Origin: Alteromonas australica
GTDB taxonomy: Bacteria; Pseudomonadota; Gammaproteobacteria; Enterobacterales; Alteromonadaceae
Assembly (NCBI RefSeq): GCF_000730385.1
Contig: NZ_CP008849.1
Span: 1,116,001 to 1,180,000, forward strand
DNA: 64,000 nucleotides
Reading direction: 5' to 3'
This document shows, one piece after another, positions 8,681 through 18,564 of the stretch. The notes below the pieces were generated by a model. It was not told the origin of the DNA, made no database searches, and was given only the letters and a program-made list of their open reading frames with translations. How positions within the stretch are numbered: position 1 is the first letter of the stretch; the number at the start of each line of letters is the position of its first letter. A program made the position numbers and the translations under genes.

Positions 8681-9367
8681 GTGGATACGATTAATAACAG
8701 CGGGCTCGACACCGACCTTTATTGGCAGGAAGAAACCGTCAAGATTGCAGATGGCACTGAACAACAGTTATCGCAAGAAGACTTCTTTGCAATGCTTACA
8801 GAACAGTTAGCGAACCAAGATCCCACTGCACCCGTGGATAACGATCAAATGGTTGCGCAGATGACATCATTCACTATGGCGGATGGTATTTCGCAATTAA
8901 ACGATAAGTTCGAATCGTTTGCCGCCTCCATGACGTCTAATCAGGCGCTACAAGCATCCAGCCTTATAGGACAGAACGTATTGGTTCAGGGCAATATTGG
9001 ACACATGGCAGCGCAAGGTGATGGGCTTTCAGGCGTAGTTGTGAATGAGCAAACCGTTCAAAACATGAAAATAAATATTGAGAACCAGTATGGAGAGGTG
9101 ATTAAAACCATAGATGCTGGAACCCAAGCCGCAGGCAATATCGCATTTGAGTGGGACGGGAAAGACACTCAGGGGAATGATATGCCTGAAGGGGATTATG
9201 TCATTACCGCAACCGGTGAAGTGGATGGTGAAAACACCCAATTGTCTACAGCAGTTAATCGTCATGTAGGCAGCGTAAGCCTGGCCGGTAGCGGACAGGG
9301 CGTCATTTTAAATTTGGCTGGTGATGTCAGTATCAATCTTGATGACGTCATTCAGATAGGCAGTTAG
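8681..9367 (+). CDS. flgD: FlgD hook-cap protein
   Basis: Scaffold that caps the growing hook and is later lost. The 228-residue protein begins with GTG, with a GAGGAA ribosome site about nine bases upstream. The N-terminal conserved part includes QEDFFAMLTEQLANQDP and DNDQMVAQM. The C-terminal half has the FlgD Ig-like/tudor fold signature (FEWDGKDTQGNDMPEGDYVI). It lies between flgC and flgE as expected. Confidence 0.94.
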   Translation: MDTINNSGLDTDLYWQEETVKIADGTEQQLSQEDFFAMLTEQLANQDPTAPVDNDQMVAQMTSFTMADGISQLNDKFESFAASMTSNQALQASSLIGQNVLVQGNIGHMAAQGDGLSGVVVNEQTVQNMKINIENQYGEVIKTIDAGTQAAGNIAFEWDGKDTQGNDMPEGDYVITATGEVDGENTQLSTAVNRHVGSVSLAGSGQGVILNLAGDVSINLDDVIQIGS

Positions 9368-9381
9368 TAGGAGAACAACCC

Positions 9382-10761
9382 ATGTCTTTTAATATCGCAC
9401 TTAGCGGCGTAGCTGCTGCTCAAAAAGATTTAGATGTAACCGCAAACAACATTGCTAACGTTAATACCGTTGGCTTTAAAGAATCACGGGCAGAGTTCGG
9501 TGACGTGTACGCCACTTCGTTGCTCGCAGGAAGTAAAACAAAAGTGGGCGACGGTGTGTTAACCCAAGATGTTGCCCAGCAATTTTCTCAAGGTAGCTTA
9601 CAGTTCACCAATACTGCACTTGATTTAGCGATAACAGGTAACGGCTTTTTTGCCACAGTGCCAGATGAAACATCCCGTGATTTCTCTTTCACACGGGCAG
9701 GTCAATTCAAATTGAATGATGACAACTATGTGGTAAACAGCAACGGTGATTTACTACTAGGCTTCCCCGTTAATTCTGATGGTACCAGCTCATCAGTGGC
9801 ACTAAGTACCACTGAGCCGGTATTGATCCCAGACTCATCAGGCTCACCTGCACAAACTTCCGAAGTTGATATAAGAATGAATCTTCCGGCGAGTGATGCG
9901 GGTGTGGAAGCTGCCCAGTTTGATCCGGAAGACCCGTCTACTTACAACGCCGCGACATCAGTCACCGTGTATGATTCACTGGGTGACTCACATGTTATGA
10001 CTTACTATTTTGTGAAAGATGATTCTGCCACCAACGAATGGTATGTCGCGACAGCTGTAGATGATCAACTCGTTAATTTACAAAATGAAGATGGCACCAC
10101 GTCAACACCTGGTGATGTGGGTGTGCATTCATTAGGGACAGCGACGGGTAACGATGTGACTGCCGCGAAGTTAATCTTTTCTGATGGCGGTGATTTCGTT
10201 GGCATCGAAAACCCAGATGGCAGCACCAATCCTGATTACACGTTAAATACTGAAGCACTTGCCAGCGTATTATCAAACGGTGCCGATCCTACTCAAGAAA
10301 TTACCATCGACTTCAACCTTGACCCCGATGAAGCCACCGTAAATGAGCCTACACAGTATGCGTCAGCGTTTGAAGTGACTTCATTAGAGCAAGATGGTTT
10401 ACCAGTAGGGCGACTGACGGGGATTGATATTGGTCCGGATGGATTAGTACGTGCCACATTCTCAAACGGGACTTCAGAGCCCATTACACGTGTTGCTCTC
10501 GTGCGTTTTGCCAATGAACAAGGGTTAACTCAGCAAAGCAGCACAGAATGGAAAGAGAGTATTCTATCGGGTGAAGCACTTGCTGGGGAAGCCACAACAG
10601 GTACCTATGGTGAAATTAACTCATCAGCGCTAGAGCAGGCCAATGTTAACTTAACCACCGAGTTGATTGATATGATTATTGCCCAGCGTAATTTCCAAGC
10701 CAATTCTCGTGCCCTTGAAGTGAATAACTCTCTGAATCAAACTATCTTGAATATTCGATAA
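9382..10761 (+). CDS. flgE: FlgE hook protein
   Basis: Polymerises into the hook. The 459-residue protein has the axial N terminus (MSFNIALSGVAAAQKDLDVT, then ANNIANVNTVGFKESRAEFG), the core hook domains with an Asp/Thr-rich insert (about 160-290), and the conserved C terminus (EQANVNLTTELIDMIIAQRNFQANSRALE). It ends the flgBCDE block and a strong terminator follows. Confidence 0.95.
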   Translation: MSFNIALSGVAAAQKDLDVTANNIANVNTVGFKESRAEFGDVYATSLLAGSKTKVGDGVLTQDVAQQFSQGSLQFTNTALDLAITGNGFFATVPDETSRDFSFTRAGQFKLNDDNYVVNSNGDLLLGFPVNSDGTSSSVALSTTEPVLIPDSSGSPAQTSEVDIRMNLPASDAGVEAAQFDPEDPSTYNAATSVTVYDSLGDSHVMTYYFVKDDSATNEWYVATAVDDQLVNLQNEDGTTSTPGDVGVHSLGTATGNDVTAAKLIFSDGGDFVGIENPDGSTNPDYTLNTEALASVLSNGADPTQEITIDFNLDPDEATVNEPTQYASAFEVTSLEQDGLPVGRLTGIDIGPDGLVRATFSNGTSEPITRVALVRFANEQGLTQQSSTEWKESILSGEALAGEATTGTYGEINSSALEQANVNLTTELIDMIIAQRNFQANSRALEVNNSLNQTILNIR

Positions 10762-10774
10762 ATAGTCACTCTTC

Positions 10775-10806
10775 AAAAAAGCCGCAGATTACTGCGGCTT
10801 TTTTAT
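10775..10806 (+). terminator. Intrinsic terminator after flgE
   Basis: AAAAAAGCCGCAG, a four-base loop, then CTGCGGCTTTTTT: a strong GC stem flanked by A and T runs, so possibly active in both directions. Confidence 0.9.
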
Positions 10807-10828
10807 ATCTTTCATTTTTTGTACATAT

Positions 10829-10844
10829 TGGCATCGGCCTTGCA
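10829..10844 (+). promoter_or_regulatory. sigma54 promoter for flgFGHIJKL
   Basis: TGGCATCGGCCTTGCA: GG-N10-GC spacing with intact TGGCA and TTGCA elements, 39 bases upstream of flgF and just after the flgE terminator. Confidence 0.85.
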
Positions 10845-10882
10845 AAACCTGTGTATGGTTTAACCAGAGTCAAAAGTCAGTC

Positions 10883-11626
10883 ATGGACAAACTTCTCTAC
10901 ATAGCAGCAAGCGGTGCCTCTCAAGACCTTTTAGGGACTGGGATTAGGGCAAATAACTTAGCCAATGCACAAACCACGGGTTTCCGTGCTCAGCTAGAGC
11001 AGGCAAGAGCAATGCCGGCGTACGGCGAAGGTTTGCCGACCCGCGTTTTTTCTATGACAGAAAGCCCTTCTAATAACTACGAATCAGGCCCCATGATACA
11101 AACGGGGCGTGACCTTGATGTAGCGATTCAAGGTGATGGTTGGTTTGCCGTTCAAGATGAAAATGGCCAAGAAGCCTATTCTCGTGATGGTAACTTCAAA
11201 CTGGGCGACGACGGAATTTTGACAGATATCCATGACCGCGTGGTTTTGGGTGACAATGGTCCAATATTTTTGCCCGTTCCTCTAGATAATCTCAACATTG
11301 CCGCCGATGGCACTTTGTCTATGCGCCAGCTAGGCGCCCCAGCAAATGTTATTGAAGATATTGGTCGGTTGAAGCTAGTCAGCCCCAATTATGCGGATAT
11401 GGAACGGGGTACCGACGGTTTATTTAGAATGGAAGACGGCACACTGGCACCCGCCAATGCGAATGTAAAAGTGATGTCGGGCATGCTTGAAGGTTCGAAT
11501 GTAAACGCTGTGGAAGAGATGGTCGATATGATCAATTTACAGCGTCACTACGAGTTACAGGTAAAGGTTATGAAGCAAGCCGAGGAGTTGGATACTCGCG
11601 GCAATACCCTGCTTCGCATTTTATAA
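10883..11626 (+). CDS. flgF: FlgF proximal rod protein
   Basis: Rod subunit of the basal body. The 247-residue protein starts MDKLLYIAASGASQDLLGTG. It has the axial motif NNLANAQTTGFRAQLEQA, a central FlgE/F/G-like domain (DLDVAIQGDGWFAVQD) and the C-terminal helix with LEGSNVNAVEEMVDMINLQRH. Length and position before flgG are standard. Confidence 0.95.
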   Translation: MDKLLYIAASGASQDLLGTGIRANNLANAQTTGFRAQLEQARAMPAYGEGLPTRVFSMTESPSNNYESGPMIQTGRDLDVAIQGDGWFAVQDENGQEAYSRDGNFKLGDDGILTDIHDRVVLGDNGPIFLPVPLDNLNIAADGTLSMRQLGAPANVIEDIGRLKLVSPNYADMERGTDGLFRMEDGTLAPANANVKVMSGMLEGSNVNAVEEMVDMINLQRHYELQVKVMKQAEELDTRGNTLLRIL

Positions 11627-11673
11627 TTGTTTTTTAGTGACGTTGTGGATAACTGCAACGACGGGAGGTTTAT

Positions 11674-12462
11674 ATGCACCCAGCATTGTGGATTAGTAAA
11701 ACAGGTTTAGATGCTGCACAGACTGATGTTGCCGTTGTCTCTAACAACCTGGCCAACGCATCAACGGTGGGCTTTAAAAAGGACCGTGCCGTATTTGAAG
11801 ATCTACTTTATCAAAACATAAACCAGCCGGGTGGTCGCTCTTCGGCGGATACTGAGCTCCCGTCAGGTTTAATGTTAGGTTCGGGCTCTAAAGTAGTGGC
11901 AACCCAAAAAGCCCATACTCAAGGGAATTTGTTGACCACCGAAAATGCCTTGGATATGTCTATCCAAGGGCGCGGGTATTTTGAAATATTACAACCTGAC
12001 GGCACCATTGCATATTCTCGAAATGGTCAATTCTCATTGAATGATCAAGGTCAAATTGTGACATCGGGTGCTGGCTTCCTTTTGCAACCAGAAGTGGCTG
12101 TTCCCGAAGATGCGCAACAAATCACGATTTCACAAGATGGCGAAATTAGCGTGTCTGTGCGTGGCGAGGCTGAACCTCAAGTTCTTGGGCAAATGAATAT
12201 TTCGGATTTTGTTAACCCCACAGGGTTACAGCCTATTGGTCAAAACCTGTTTGTAGAAACCGCTTCCAGTGGTGCACCTATCCAAGGCGTACCTGGCTTG
12301 CAAGGGCTGGGTTACATTTCTCAAGGTACGTTAGAAACGTCGAACGTTAACGTCACAGAAGAACTGGTAAACCTTATCGAAAGCCAGCGTTTGTACGAGA
12401 TGAACTCCAAAGTGATTTCATCGGTTGACCAGATGCTTGGTCAAGTCATTCAGCAGCTATAG
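11674..12462 (+). CDS. flgG: FlgG distal rod protein
   Basis: Distal rod subunit connecting the basal body to the hook. The 262-residue protein has SNNLANASTVGFKKDRAVFED near the N terminus, the distal-rod-specific stretch after it (DLLYQNINQPGG), NALDMSIQGRGYFEI in the core and a C-terminal helix with LETSNVNVTEELVNLIESQR. In Campylobacter FlgG is a target of the phosphoethanolamine transferase EptC (established elsewhere). That is relevant because a related transferase gene lies in the island at 40613-42418. Confidence 0.95.
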   Translation: MHPALWISKTGLDAAQTDVAVVSNNLANASTVGFKKDRAVFEDLLYQNINQPGGRSSADTELPSGLMLGSGSKVVATQKAHTQGNLLTTENALDMSIQGRGYFEILQPDGTIAYSRNGQFSLNDQGQIVTSGAGFLLQPEVAVPEDAQQITISQDGEISVSVRGEAEPQVLGQMNISDFVNPTGLQPIGQNLFVETASSGAPIQGVPGLQGLGYISQGTLETSNVNVTEELVNLIESQRLYEMNSKVISSVDQMLGQVIQQL

Positions 12463-12473
12463 CAGGTAACGTG

Positions 12474-13157
12474 ATGAAACGTATTCTGGCACTTTCTGTG
12501 GCGATAATAACTTTAGGGGGCTGTGCAAGTACAAGCCAACCTCCTGTTGAAGCGAATGATCCTTCTTTCGCTCCAGTGGTACCGGATTACCCCCGTGAGA
12601 CGATTGTAGAAGACGGCTCTTTGTTTCGCTCTTATATGGCAAACAGCCTTTATTCTGATGTAACAGCGCGCAGAGTGGGTGACATCATTACCGTGGCGCT
12701 CAGCGAAAGTACGTCAGCGAGTAAATCGGCTGACACCACTACCGCGAAAGACTCTTCCGTGAATCTAGACACCATTACAGGGTTAGGCGGTCAAGCGGTG
12801 AATATTGGCGGGCAATCTATTCAATTAGGCATCGGTTCTTCCAGTGATTTTTCTGGTGATTCGGCGGCGAATCAAAGCAATAGTTTGTCGGGGGCCATTT
12901 CTGTCACCGTGGTTGATGTACTGCCGAACAATAACCTCGTTATTCGAGGCGAGAAGTGGTTAACCCTTAATCATGGTGATGAATACATTCGTCTGACTGG
13001 CATTATTCGTCCGGCGGACATTAGTCCGGAAAACGAGATCGTTTCAACCAAAGTGGCTAATGCACGGATTCAGTATTCTGGTACAGGTTCCTTTGCGCGC
13101 GCGCAAGAAAGAGGCTGGTTAACCAAGTTTTTCGATTCAACTTGGTGGCCGTTGTAA
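12474..13157 (+). CDS. flgH: FlgH L-ring lipoprotein
   Basis: Outer-membrane lipoprotein that forms the L ring. A signal with lipobox TLGGC puts the lipidated cysteine at residue 17, counting from the ATG at 12474. A GTG directly before it (12471) is a possible alternative start. The mature protein has GSLFRSYMANSLYSDVTARRVGDII, a Ser-rich loop, and the conserved end (GIIRPADISPENEIVSTKVA, then ARAQERGWL). 227 residues, a typical length, between flgG and flgI. Confidence 0.95.
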   Translation: MKRILALSVAIITLGGCASTSQPPVEANDPSFAPVVPDYPRETIVEDGSLFRSYMANSLYSDVTARRVGDIITVALSESTSASKSADTTTAKDSSVNLDTITGLGGQAVNIGGQSIQLGIGSSSDFSGDSAANQSNSLSGAISVTVVDVLPNNNLVIRGEKWLTLNHGDEYIRLTGIIRPADISPENEIVSTKVANARIQYSGTGSFARAQERGWLTKFFDSTWWPL

Positions 13158-13175
13158 GCCAATTGGAGAGTGAGT

Positions 13176-14288
13176 ATGCGTTTATTTATTGTTGTTCTTA
13201 CCGCATTAAGCCTTTTTACGCCGCACCTAGCGAGTGGTCAGCGCATAAAAGATTTAGCCAGTATTCAAGGTGTACGAAGTAACCAATTGGTGGGTTACGG
13301 CCTGGTGGTGGGGTTACCGGGAACGGGTGAGCAAAGCCCGTTTACCGAGCAAAGCTTTCGAACCATGTTAAGTAATTTCGGTATCAGCTTAGATGCCAAC
13401 ACCAAACCAAAAATTAAAAATGTGGCTGCGGTTGCGGTTCACGCTGAGCTTCCGGCCTTTTCGAAACCCGGGCAAACCATTGACGTTACAGTGTCATCTG
13501 TGGGTGAAGCCAATAGTTTGCAAGGCGGAACGCTTCTTCAAACCTTCTTAAAAGGTGTGGATGGAAAAGTATATGCCGTGGCACAAGGCAGTTTGGTGGT
13601 GAGTGGTTTTGGAGCACAAGGCGGTGACGGATCACGGATTGTGGTTAATACCCCTACTGTTGGGCGTATTCCCAACGGCGCGATGGTGGAGCAATCTGTA
13701 CCAAGCGGTTTCGCGAATGGCGATTCGCTTACGCTGAATTTACACCGCCCCGACTTTTCTACAGCAAAGGCTCTCGCAGATACGATCAATGAACGTTTAG
13801 GTGCACAGCCGGATAAAGGGTATGTAATAGCAACCCCCATTGATGCAGCGTCTGTACGTGTTTCTGCGCCCCGTGATGTTGGGCAGCGCGTGGGCTTTTT
13901 AGCGACACTGGAAAATTTTGAATTTACGCCGGCTGATGCGCCTGCGCGGGTAGTGATAAACAGCCGAACAGGCACTATCGTTATTGGCAGTCAAGTGCGA
14001 TTACTGCCTGCTGCCATTACCCACGGTGGGTTAACCGTTACCATTGCTGAAAATCAGCAAGTTTCTCAACCCAATGCCTTTGCTGACGGAGAAACTGTGG
14101 TTACAACTCAGTCAATTATCGATGTGGATTTGGCCGATAGCCGCATGTTCAAGTTTGAGCCCGGCGTGACATTAGATCAACTGGTTAGAGCGGTGAACGA
14201 AGTGGGCGCAGCGCCGGGAGATCTTATGGCAATTTTAGAAGCCCTTAGACAAGCTGGCGCATTGCGCGGTGAATTGGTGATTATCTAA
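13176..14288 (+). CDS. flgI: FlgI P-ring protein
   Basis: Forms the periplasmic P ring with help from FlgA. Starting at the ATG at 13176 gives 370 residues. The in-frame GTG two codons upstream is too close to the GGAG ribosome site. A signal peptide ends near residue 21 (LASGQ), followed by the conserved [20 protein letters not shown] and [10 protein letters not shown]. The C terminus has [20 protein letters not shown] and [20 protein letters not shown]. The stop overlaps the flgJ start by one base. Confidence 0.96.
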   Translation: MRLFIVVLTALSLFTPHLASGQRIKDLASIQGVRSNQLVGYGLVVGLPGTGEQSPFTEQSFRTMLSNFGISLDANTKPKIKNVAAVAVHAELPAFSKPGQTIDVTVSSVGEANSLQGGTLLQTFLKGVDGKVYAVAQGSLVVSGFGAQGGDGSRIVVNTPTVGRIPNGAMVEQSVPSGFANGDSLTLNLHRPDFSTAKALADTINERLGAQPDKGYVIATPIDAASVRVSAPRDVGQRVGFLATLENFEFTPADAPARVVINSRTGTIVIGSQVRLLPAAITHGGLTVTIAENQQVSQPNAFADGETVVTTQSIIDVDLADSRMFKFEPGVTLDQLVRAVNEVGAAPGDLMAILEALRQAGALRGELVII

Positions 14289-15238
14289 TGGACGGGTTAG
14301 GGTCTAAGTCACAGCTAGACATGGCAAGAAACGTTCATGATCTCGGCAGTATTAATAAGATGCGAGAAGCTATCGCGTCAGGTGACGAGGATGTGTTGCA
14401 AGAAGCAGCACAGCAGTTTGAAGCTATTTTTGTGCAAATGATGCTGAAATCCATGCGTAAAGCGCAAGATGCACTAGCGGATGAAAACAGCCCATTTAAC
14501 TCTGAACAAGTGAAGTTCTATCGTGATATGCACGATCAGCAATTGGCGGCAGACTTAACGTCAAACGGCGGCATGGGATTAGCCGATATTATTGTAAAGC
14601 AGATGGGGCATTCTGAGGACAGTTACCAGCCAGCCAGTACCATTCGAAGCGACGGTAATTTGAGTTCACTAAACAGAGGTCGAGTTGAGCAGACTGAACA
14701 CGCTCAGGAAAGCGTACTTGTATCAGAGTCTAAAGGCACTCGCGCCGCAATTAAAGACAGTATGTTTGAGAGCCCAGAGGATTTTGTCAGCACTTTACAG
14801 CCCTATGCTCAAGAGGTAGCCGAAAAATATGGCTTAGACGCCAAAGCCATTATTGCACAGGCGGCGGTGGAAACAGGGTGGGGGCAGTTTGTCATACACA
14901 ATTCAGATGGCACGAGTTCACATAACTTATTCGGTATTAAAGCGAATTCACAGTGGCAAGGTGATCAGGCTGTTGTTAGTACACTGGAATTTAACGGGCA
15001 TATACCTGAAAAACAGAAAGCCGCGTTCCGTTCGTATTCCTCACTGGCCCATGCCATGGATGATTATGGCAAATTCATTGCTACTCAACCTCGATATAAG
15101 CAAGCGGTAGCGCACGCACAAGATGCCGGTAAATATACCCAAGCGTTGCAAGATGCGGGTTATGCCACCGACCCAGAATACGCAAACAAAATTATGTCTG
15201 TTTACCACAGTGACAGGCTCAATGGCTTAATGCCCTAA
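14288..15238 (+). CDS. flgJ: FlgJ rod cap and peptidoglycan hydrolase
   Basis: Bifunctional: the N-terminal domain caps the growing rod, and the C-terminal domain cuts peptidoglycan so the rod can pass. 316 residues. The rod-cap part covers about 33-105 (EAAQQFEAIFVQMMLKSMRK). A flexible linker follows, then a glucosaminidase domain (about 160-312) with the probable catalytic Glu195 in AAVETGWGQ and LFGIKA after it. Both domains are intact, as in enterics and Vibrio. Its start overlaps the flgI stop. Confidence 0.95.
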   Translation: MDGLGSKSQLDMARNVHDLGSINKMREAIASGDEDVLQEAAQQFEAIFVQMMLKSMRKAQDALADENSPFNSEQVKFYRDMHDQQLAADLTSNGGMGLADIIVKQMGHSEDSYQPASTIRSDGNLSSLNRGRVEQTEHAQESVLVSESKGTRAAIKDSMFESPEDFVSTLQPYAQEVAEKYGLDAKAIIAQAAVETGWGQFVIHNSDGTSSHNLFGIKANSQWQGDQAVVSTLEFNGHIPEKQKAAFRSYSSLAHAMDDYGKFIATQPRYKQAVAHAQDAGKYTQALQDAGYATDPEYANKIMSVYHSDRLNGLMP

Positions 15239-15253
15239 GGCGGAGGAATTCAG

Positions 15254-17287
15254 ATGAGCGTTGATTTATTTTCTCTCGCCACCAGTGGCGTTAATGCTAG
15301 CAGTAAACTGCTTCAAACCACCAGTAACAACATAGCAAATGTTAATACGGACGGGTATGTACGCGAGCGTACAGAACTTAATAATAGCCAGGTGTTTGGC
15401 GTAGAAATTGGTAATACAGAGCGAATTATTAACGTGTTTGCGCAAAACCAATTGCGTCGTGATATCACCTTGGTAGGTGAGTTAGAATCTTACTCCTCAA
15501 AAACAACGGCCATCGACAATCTACTTGCCAGTGAAGCTAACTCTCTCTCACAAGGAATAAGTGACTATTTTGCAGCACTCCAAACCGCCGCGGATGATCC
15601 TACAAACCTAGCCTCTCGCGAACAAGTTTTGGGTAAAAGCGAATCTTTATATCAGCGAATGAAGACCATTTCTGATTACATGATAGAAAAAGAGGAAGAG
15701 CTCAATTTAGAGTTTACTTCTATGGTCAACCGAGCGAATAGCCTTATTGCTAATATTGGCGAGTTAAATAAAAATATTGTTATCGCTAAAGGAAACAGTA
15801 CCAGCGATGAGCCCAGTGCATTATTAAATGAGCGTGATCAAGCTATCGATGAGTTGGCGTCGATTATGGCCATTAACGTCAATGATAGCCAAAGTCAAAA
15901 TGGCGCTGTGACGATCAACCTCATTACCGGTGAATCTCTGGTCTTGGATAATGGCGCATTTAATTTATTTGAATTAAATAGCAACGGTGATGTGACATCA
16001 AAAGAGCTTAAATTAGAAACTGATTTTGGTTCAGACACCAAAGGAGATGCCTCTGTACCTGTGGTGGAAAATGATCTAGGTGGTGCGCTGGGAGGGCTAT
16101 TTAGGTATAGGAATGATGTGCTTGGTCCAGCAATGCGTGACGTAGGGCAGTTATCAGTGGCATTTGCAGATGCCATGAATACCCAAAACAAATTAGGCAT
16201 GGACCTAGATGGCCAGCTCGGTACTAATATTTTTGATATTCCTAGCTTCACGGCGCTTACAACGGAAACCGGCGACTTCCAAGTGACAGGGCAGCTCATT
16301 GAAGGCAAAGGCAGCGAGTTAACCGACGCAGATTATCTTATTGAAATTGATGCCGTGGACGCATCTGGCGTACCGACTTCCATTATCGTATCAATGATCA
16401 ACCCAGATGGCACCGTGCAAACCGATGGTGCGGGTAATGATCTTGTCAGCACAATGGCGGTGAGTGCTGGTTACAATGAATTGCCGGGTGGAATTGAGGT
16501 GGAGTTTTCTGGCACGAGTAATTACGAAGAAGGGTTTCAGTTTTTACTTCAGCCGACGAAGAATATAGCGTCTTCAATAACGCTTGCGACTCAGCGCCCT
16601 GAAGATTTAGCGTTTGCATCACCAATACGCGCCCAGGCCGATGCAACAAATTTAGGTAGTGCAAATGTCTCAGGGGTAGAAGTGACCAATACCACGGTGG
16701 GGGACTCAGGATTTGATGGGTCGGGAGGCCTAATCAGCTCTGCGCCAGCGCAAGTTTATTTTACCGCTGAAGATACCTATGAAGTATTAGATGCAAGCGG
16801 CACAACGTTGGCAACGGTCACGGGGACAACTAACCTAAATAATTTGCTCGCTCAGGCTGGATTGACTTCGGATCCTGGCTACGACTTTAGCCTTGATGGT
16901 GTCCCAAAAGCCGGAGATAGTTTTTCTATAAGCTACAATACCGATGGTTTTAACGACAACACTAATACCCTTGCGTTGGCTTCGTTGCAAAACGACCCTC
17001 TCGTGCAAGTGAGCAGTGAGTCATCAAATACACCACGCACTTTTCAAGATGCTTATGCGTCTATGGTTGGACGAATTGGCGAAGACGCCGCCATGGCTAA
17101 TGTTTCATTGGAATCTGCCGAAGCTATGAAAGTGCAATCTGAAAACTGGTTTGAATCTGTATCTGGCGTAAGCTTAGACGAGGAAGCGGCGAATTTGATT
17201 AAGTACCAGCAAAGTTATGCAGCGGCTGCGAGAATTTTATCTACGGCGCAAGAACTGTTCAACACCATATTACAGTCGGCGAGGTAA
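15254..17287 (+). CDS. flgK: FlgK hook-filament junction protein 1
   Basis: First junction protein between hook and filament, exported with FlgN. 677 residues, within the long class of polar-flagellum FlgK. The N terminus has TTSNNIANVNTDGYVRERTE. A long central variable region (about 330-570) is rich in Gly, Thr and Asp. The C terminus ends in the conserved helix with SLDEEAANLIKYQQSYAAAA. It lies 15 bases after flgJ and 6 before flgL. Confidence 0.95.
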   Translation: MSVDLFSLATSGVNASSKLLQTTSNNIANVNTDGYVRERTELNNSQVFGVEIGNTERIINVFAQNQLRRDITLVGELESYSSKTTAIDNLLASEANSLSQGISDYFAALQTAADDPTNLASREQVLGKSESLYQRMKTISDYMIEKEEELNLEFTSMVNRANSLIANIGELNKNIVIAKGNSTSDEPSALLNERDQAIDELASIMAINVNDSQSQNGAVTINLITGESLVLDNGAFNLFELNSNGDVTSKELKLETDFGSDTKGDASVPVVENDLGGALGGLFRYRNDVLGPAMRDVGQLSVAFADAMNTQNKLGMDLDGQLGTNIFDIPSFTALTTETGDFQVTGQLIEGKGSELTDADYLIEIDAVDASGVPTSIIVSMINPDGTVQTDGAGNDLVSTMAVSAGYNELPGGIEVEFSGTSNYEEGFQFLLQPTKNIASSITLATQRPEDLAFASPIRAQADATNLGSANVSGVEVTNTTVGDSGFDGSGGLISSAPAQVYFTAEDTYEVLDASGTTLATVTGTTNLNNLLAQAGLTSDPGYDFSLDGVPKAGDSFSISYNTDGFNDNTNTLALASLQNDPLVQVSSESSNTPRTFQDAYASMVGRIGEDAAMANVSLESAEAMKVQSENWFESVSGVSLDEEAANLIKYQQSYAAAARILSTAQELFNTILQSAR

Positions 17288-17293
17288 GCATTT

Positions 17294-18517
17294 ATGCGTA
17301 TATCAACAAGTCAAATCTACGATCAGAATATTCGTTCTATCATGAATAACCAAGAAGACTTGGTTAAAACTCAAGAGCAACTTGCTACCGGTAAACGCAT
17401 TATTACCCCGTCAGATGATCCTGTAGGCGCTGCGAAAGTGTTGCGACTGACAGAAGAAATAGATGAGCTGGAACAATTTCAGCGTAACAACGATTTGGTG
17501 ACCGGCTCTCTTGAGCAACAAGAAGCTGTACTTACAAATATAACCAACTCAATAAACCGTGCCAGAACCTTAGTTGTGCAAGCTGGGTCGGGAATATTGT
17601 CAGATCCTGATAAACGTGCGATTGGGGCTGAATTGGAACAGATTAAGCTCGAAATTTTCGATTTAATGAACACGCAAGACGCTGATGGCAATTACATCTA
17701 TGCGGGTTACCAGTCTGCCAACCAGGCATTTACCTACAACCCCGCTGCGACGGGTAACGCAATAAGCTTTTCTGGGGATGCGGGAGTGAGCTTTATTCAG
17801 CTTTCCAACAGTTCCACTATACAATCTACCAGTAACGGTTATGAAGTATTTGAAAATGTATTATCCCGCTTTAAGTTCTCGGTAACCAGTGACACGGTTT
17901 CTAGTTTATCAAATGCGACTGTCTCAGAGCAGGGCACTTTCGATACTTTCTTTAACAAAAACTATGACCCTGTTACCAGTGCGAATAATGATTACCAAAT
18001 TACGTTTTTAGCTTCTGGGGAAGCCCAGTTGACTAACGTAGGTACAGGTGCCGTCGTTGATACAGTGGGTTTCGAGTCTGGGAAAGCGTTTACCGTAAAA
18101 GGAATGCAGTTTACCGCTTCTGCTGTCGCTGGCGACACCATAGAGTTTTCCTTAGATGCGCCAGAGAAAAAGAGCATGGCGCAAACGCTTCATGAAGTGC
18201 AAGAAATACTCATGGATAGCACCATTGATAATAGTGCGTTACAAGAAGCTATTGCTGACTCTCTCGTCGGTTTAGACAACGGCTTAGAGAAGATTTCACT
18301 TGAGCGGGCATCCATTGGTAGTCGGCTAAATATTGCCGAGTCTACCTACGAAAGTAACTTAGACATGGAAATCGCAGCTAAATCGTCCCGTAGTGCGATT
18401 CAAGATGTGGATTATGCAGAAGCGTCCAGTGAATTTGCTAAACAAGAAACGGCACTAGAAGCCGCATTGGCGTCTTTTCCTCAAGTGTCAAACCTGTCGC
18501 TATTCAATTATATTTAA
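17294..18517 (+). CDS. flgL: FlgL hook-filament junction protein 3
   Basis: Second junction protein, related to flagellin. The 407-residue product has the flagellin-like N terminus (MRISTSQIYDQNIRSIMNNQ, then ATGKRIITPSDDPVGAAKVL) and a C-terminal helix (SRSAIQDVDYAEASSEFAKQE). It is the last gene of the flgFGHIJKL run, convergent with the gene at 18550. Confidence 0.95.
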   Translation: MRISTSQIYDQNIRSIMNNQEDLVKTQEQLATGKRIITPSDDPVGAAKVLRLTEEIDELEQFQRNNDLVTGSLEQQEAVLTNITNSINRARTLVVQAGSGILSDPDKRAIGAELEQIKLEIFDLMNTQDADGNYIYAGYQSANQAFTYNPAATGNAISFSGDAGVSFIQLSNSSTIQSTSNGYEVFENVLSRFKFSVTSDTVSSLSNATVSEQGTFDTFFNKNYDPVTSANNDYQITFLASGEAQLTNVGTGAVVDTVGFESGKAFTVKGMQFTASAVAGDTIEFSLDAPEKKSMAQTLHEVQEILMDSTIDNSALQEAIADSLVGLDNGLEKISLERASIGSRLNIAESTYESNLDMEIAAKSSRSAIQDVDYAEASSEFAKQETALEAALASFPQVSNLSLFNYI

Positions 18518-18531
18518 TCATCCACGCTGAT

Positions 18532-18564
18532 GCCCTGACCTGTTTTCGCTTAACAGTGCAGGGC
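18532..18564. repeat. Hairpin between flgL and the convergent gene
   Basis: GCCCTG and CAGGGC, extended inward by CCTGTT and AACAG, form an interrupted stem. It overlaps the stop codon of the minus-strand gene. The T-run after it is short, so its use as a terminator is uncertain. Confidence 0.4.
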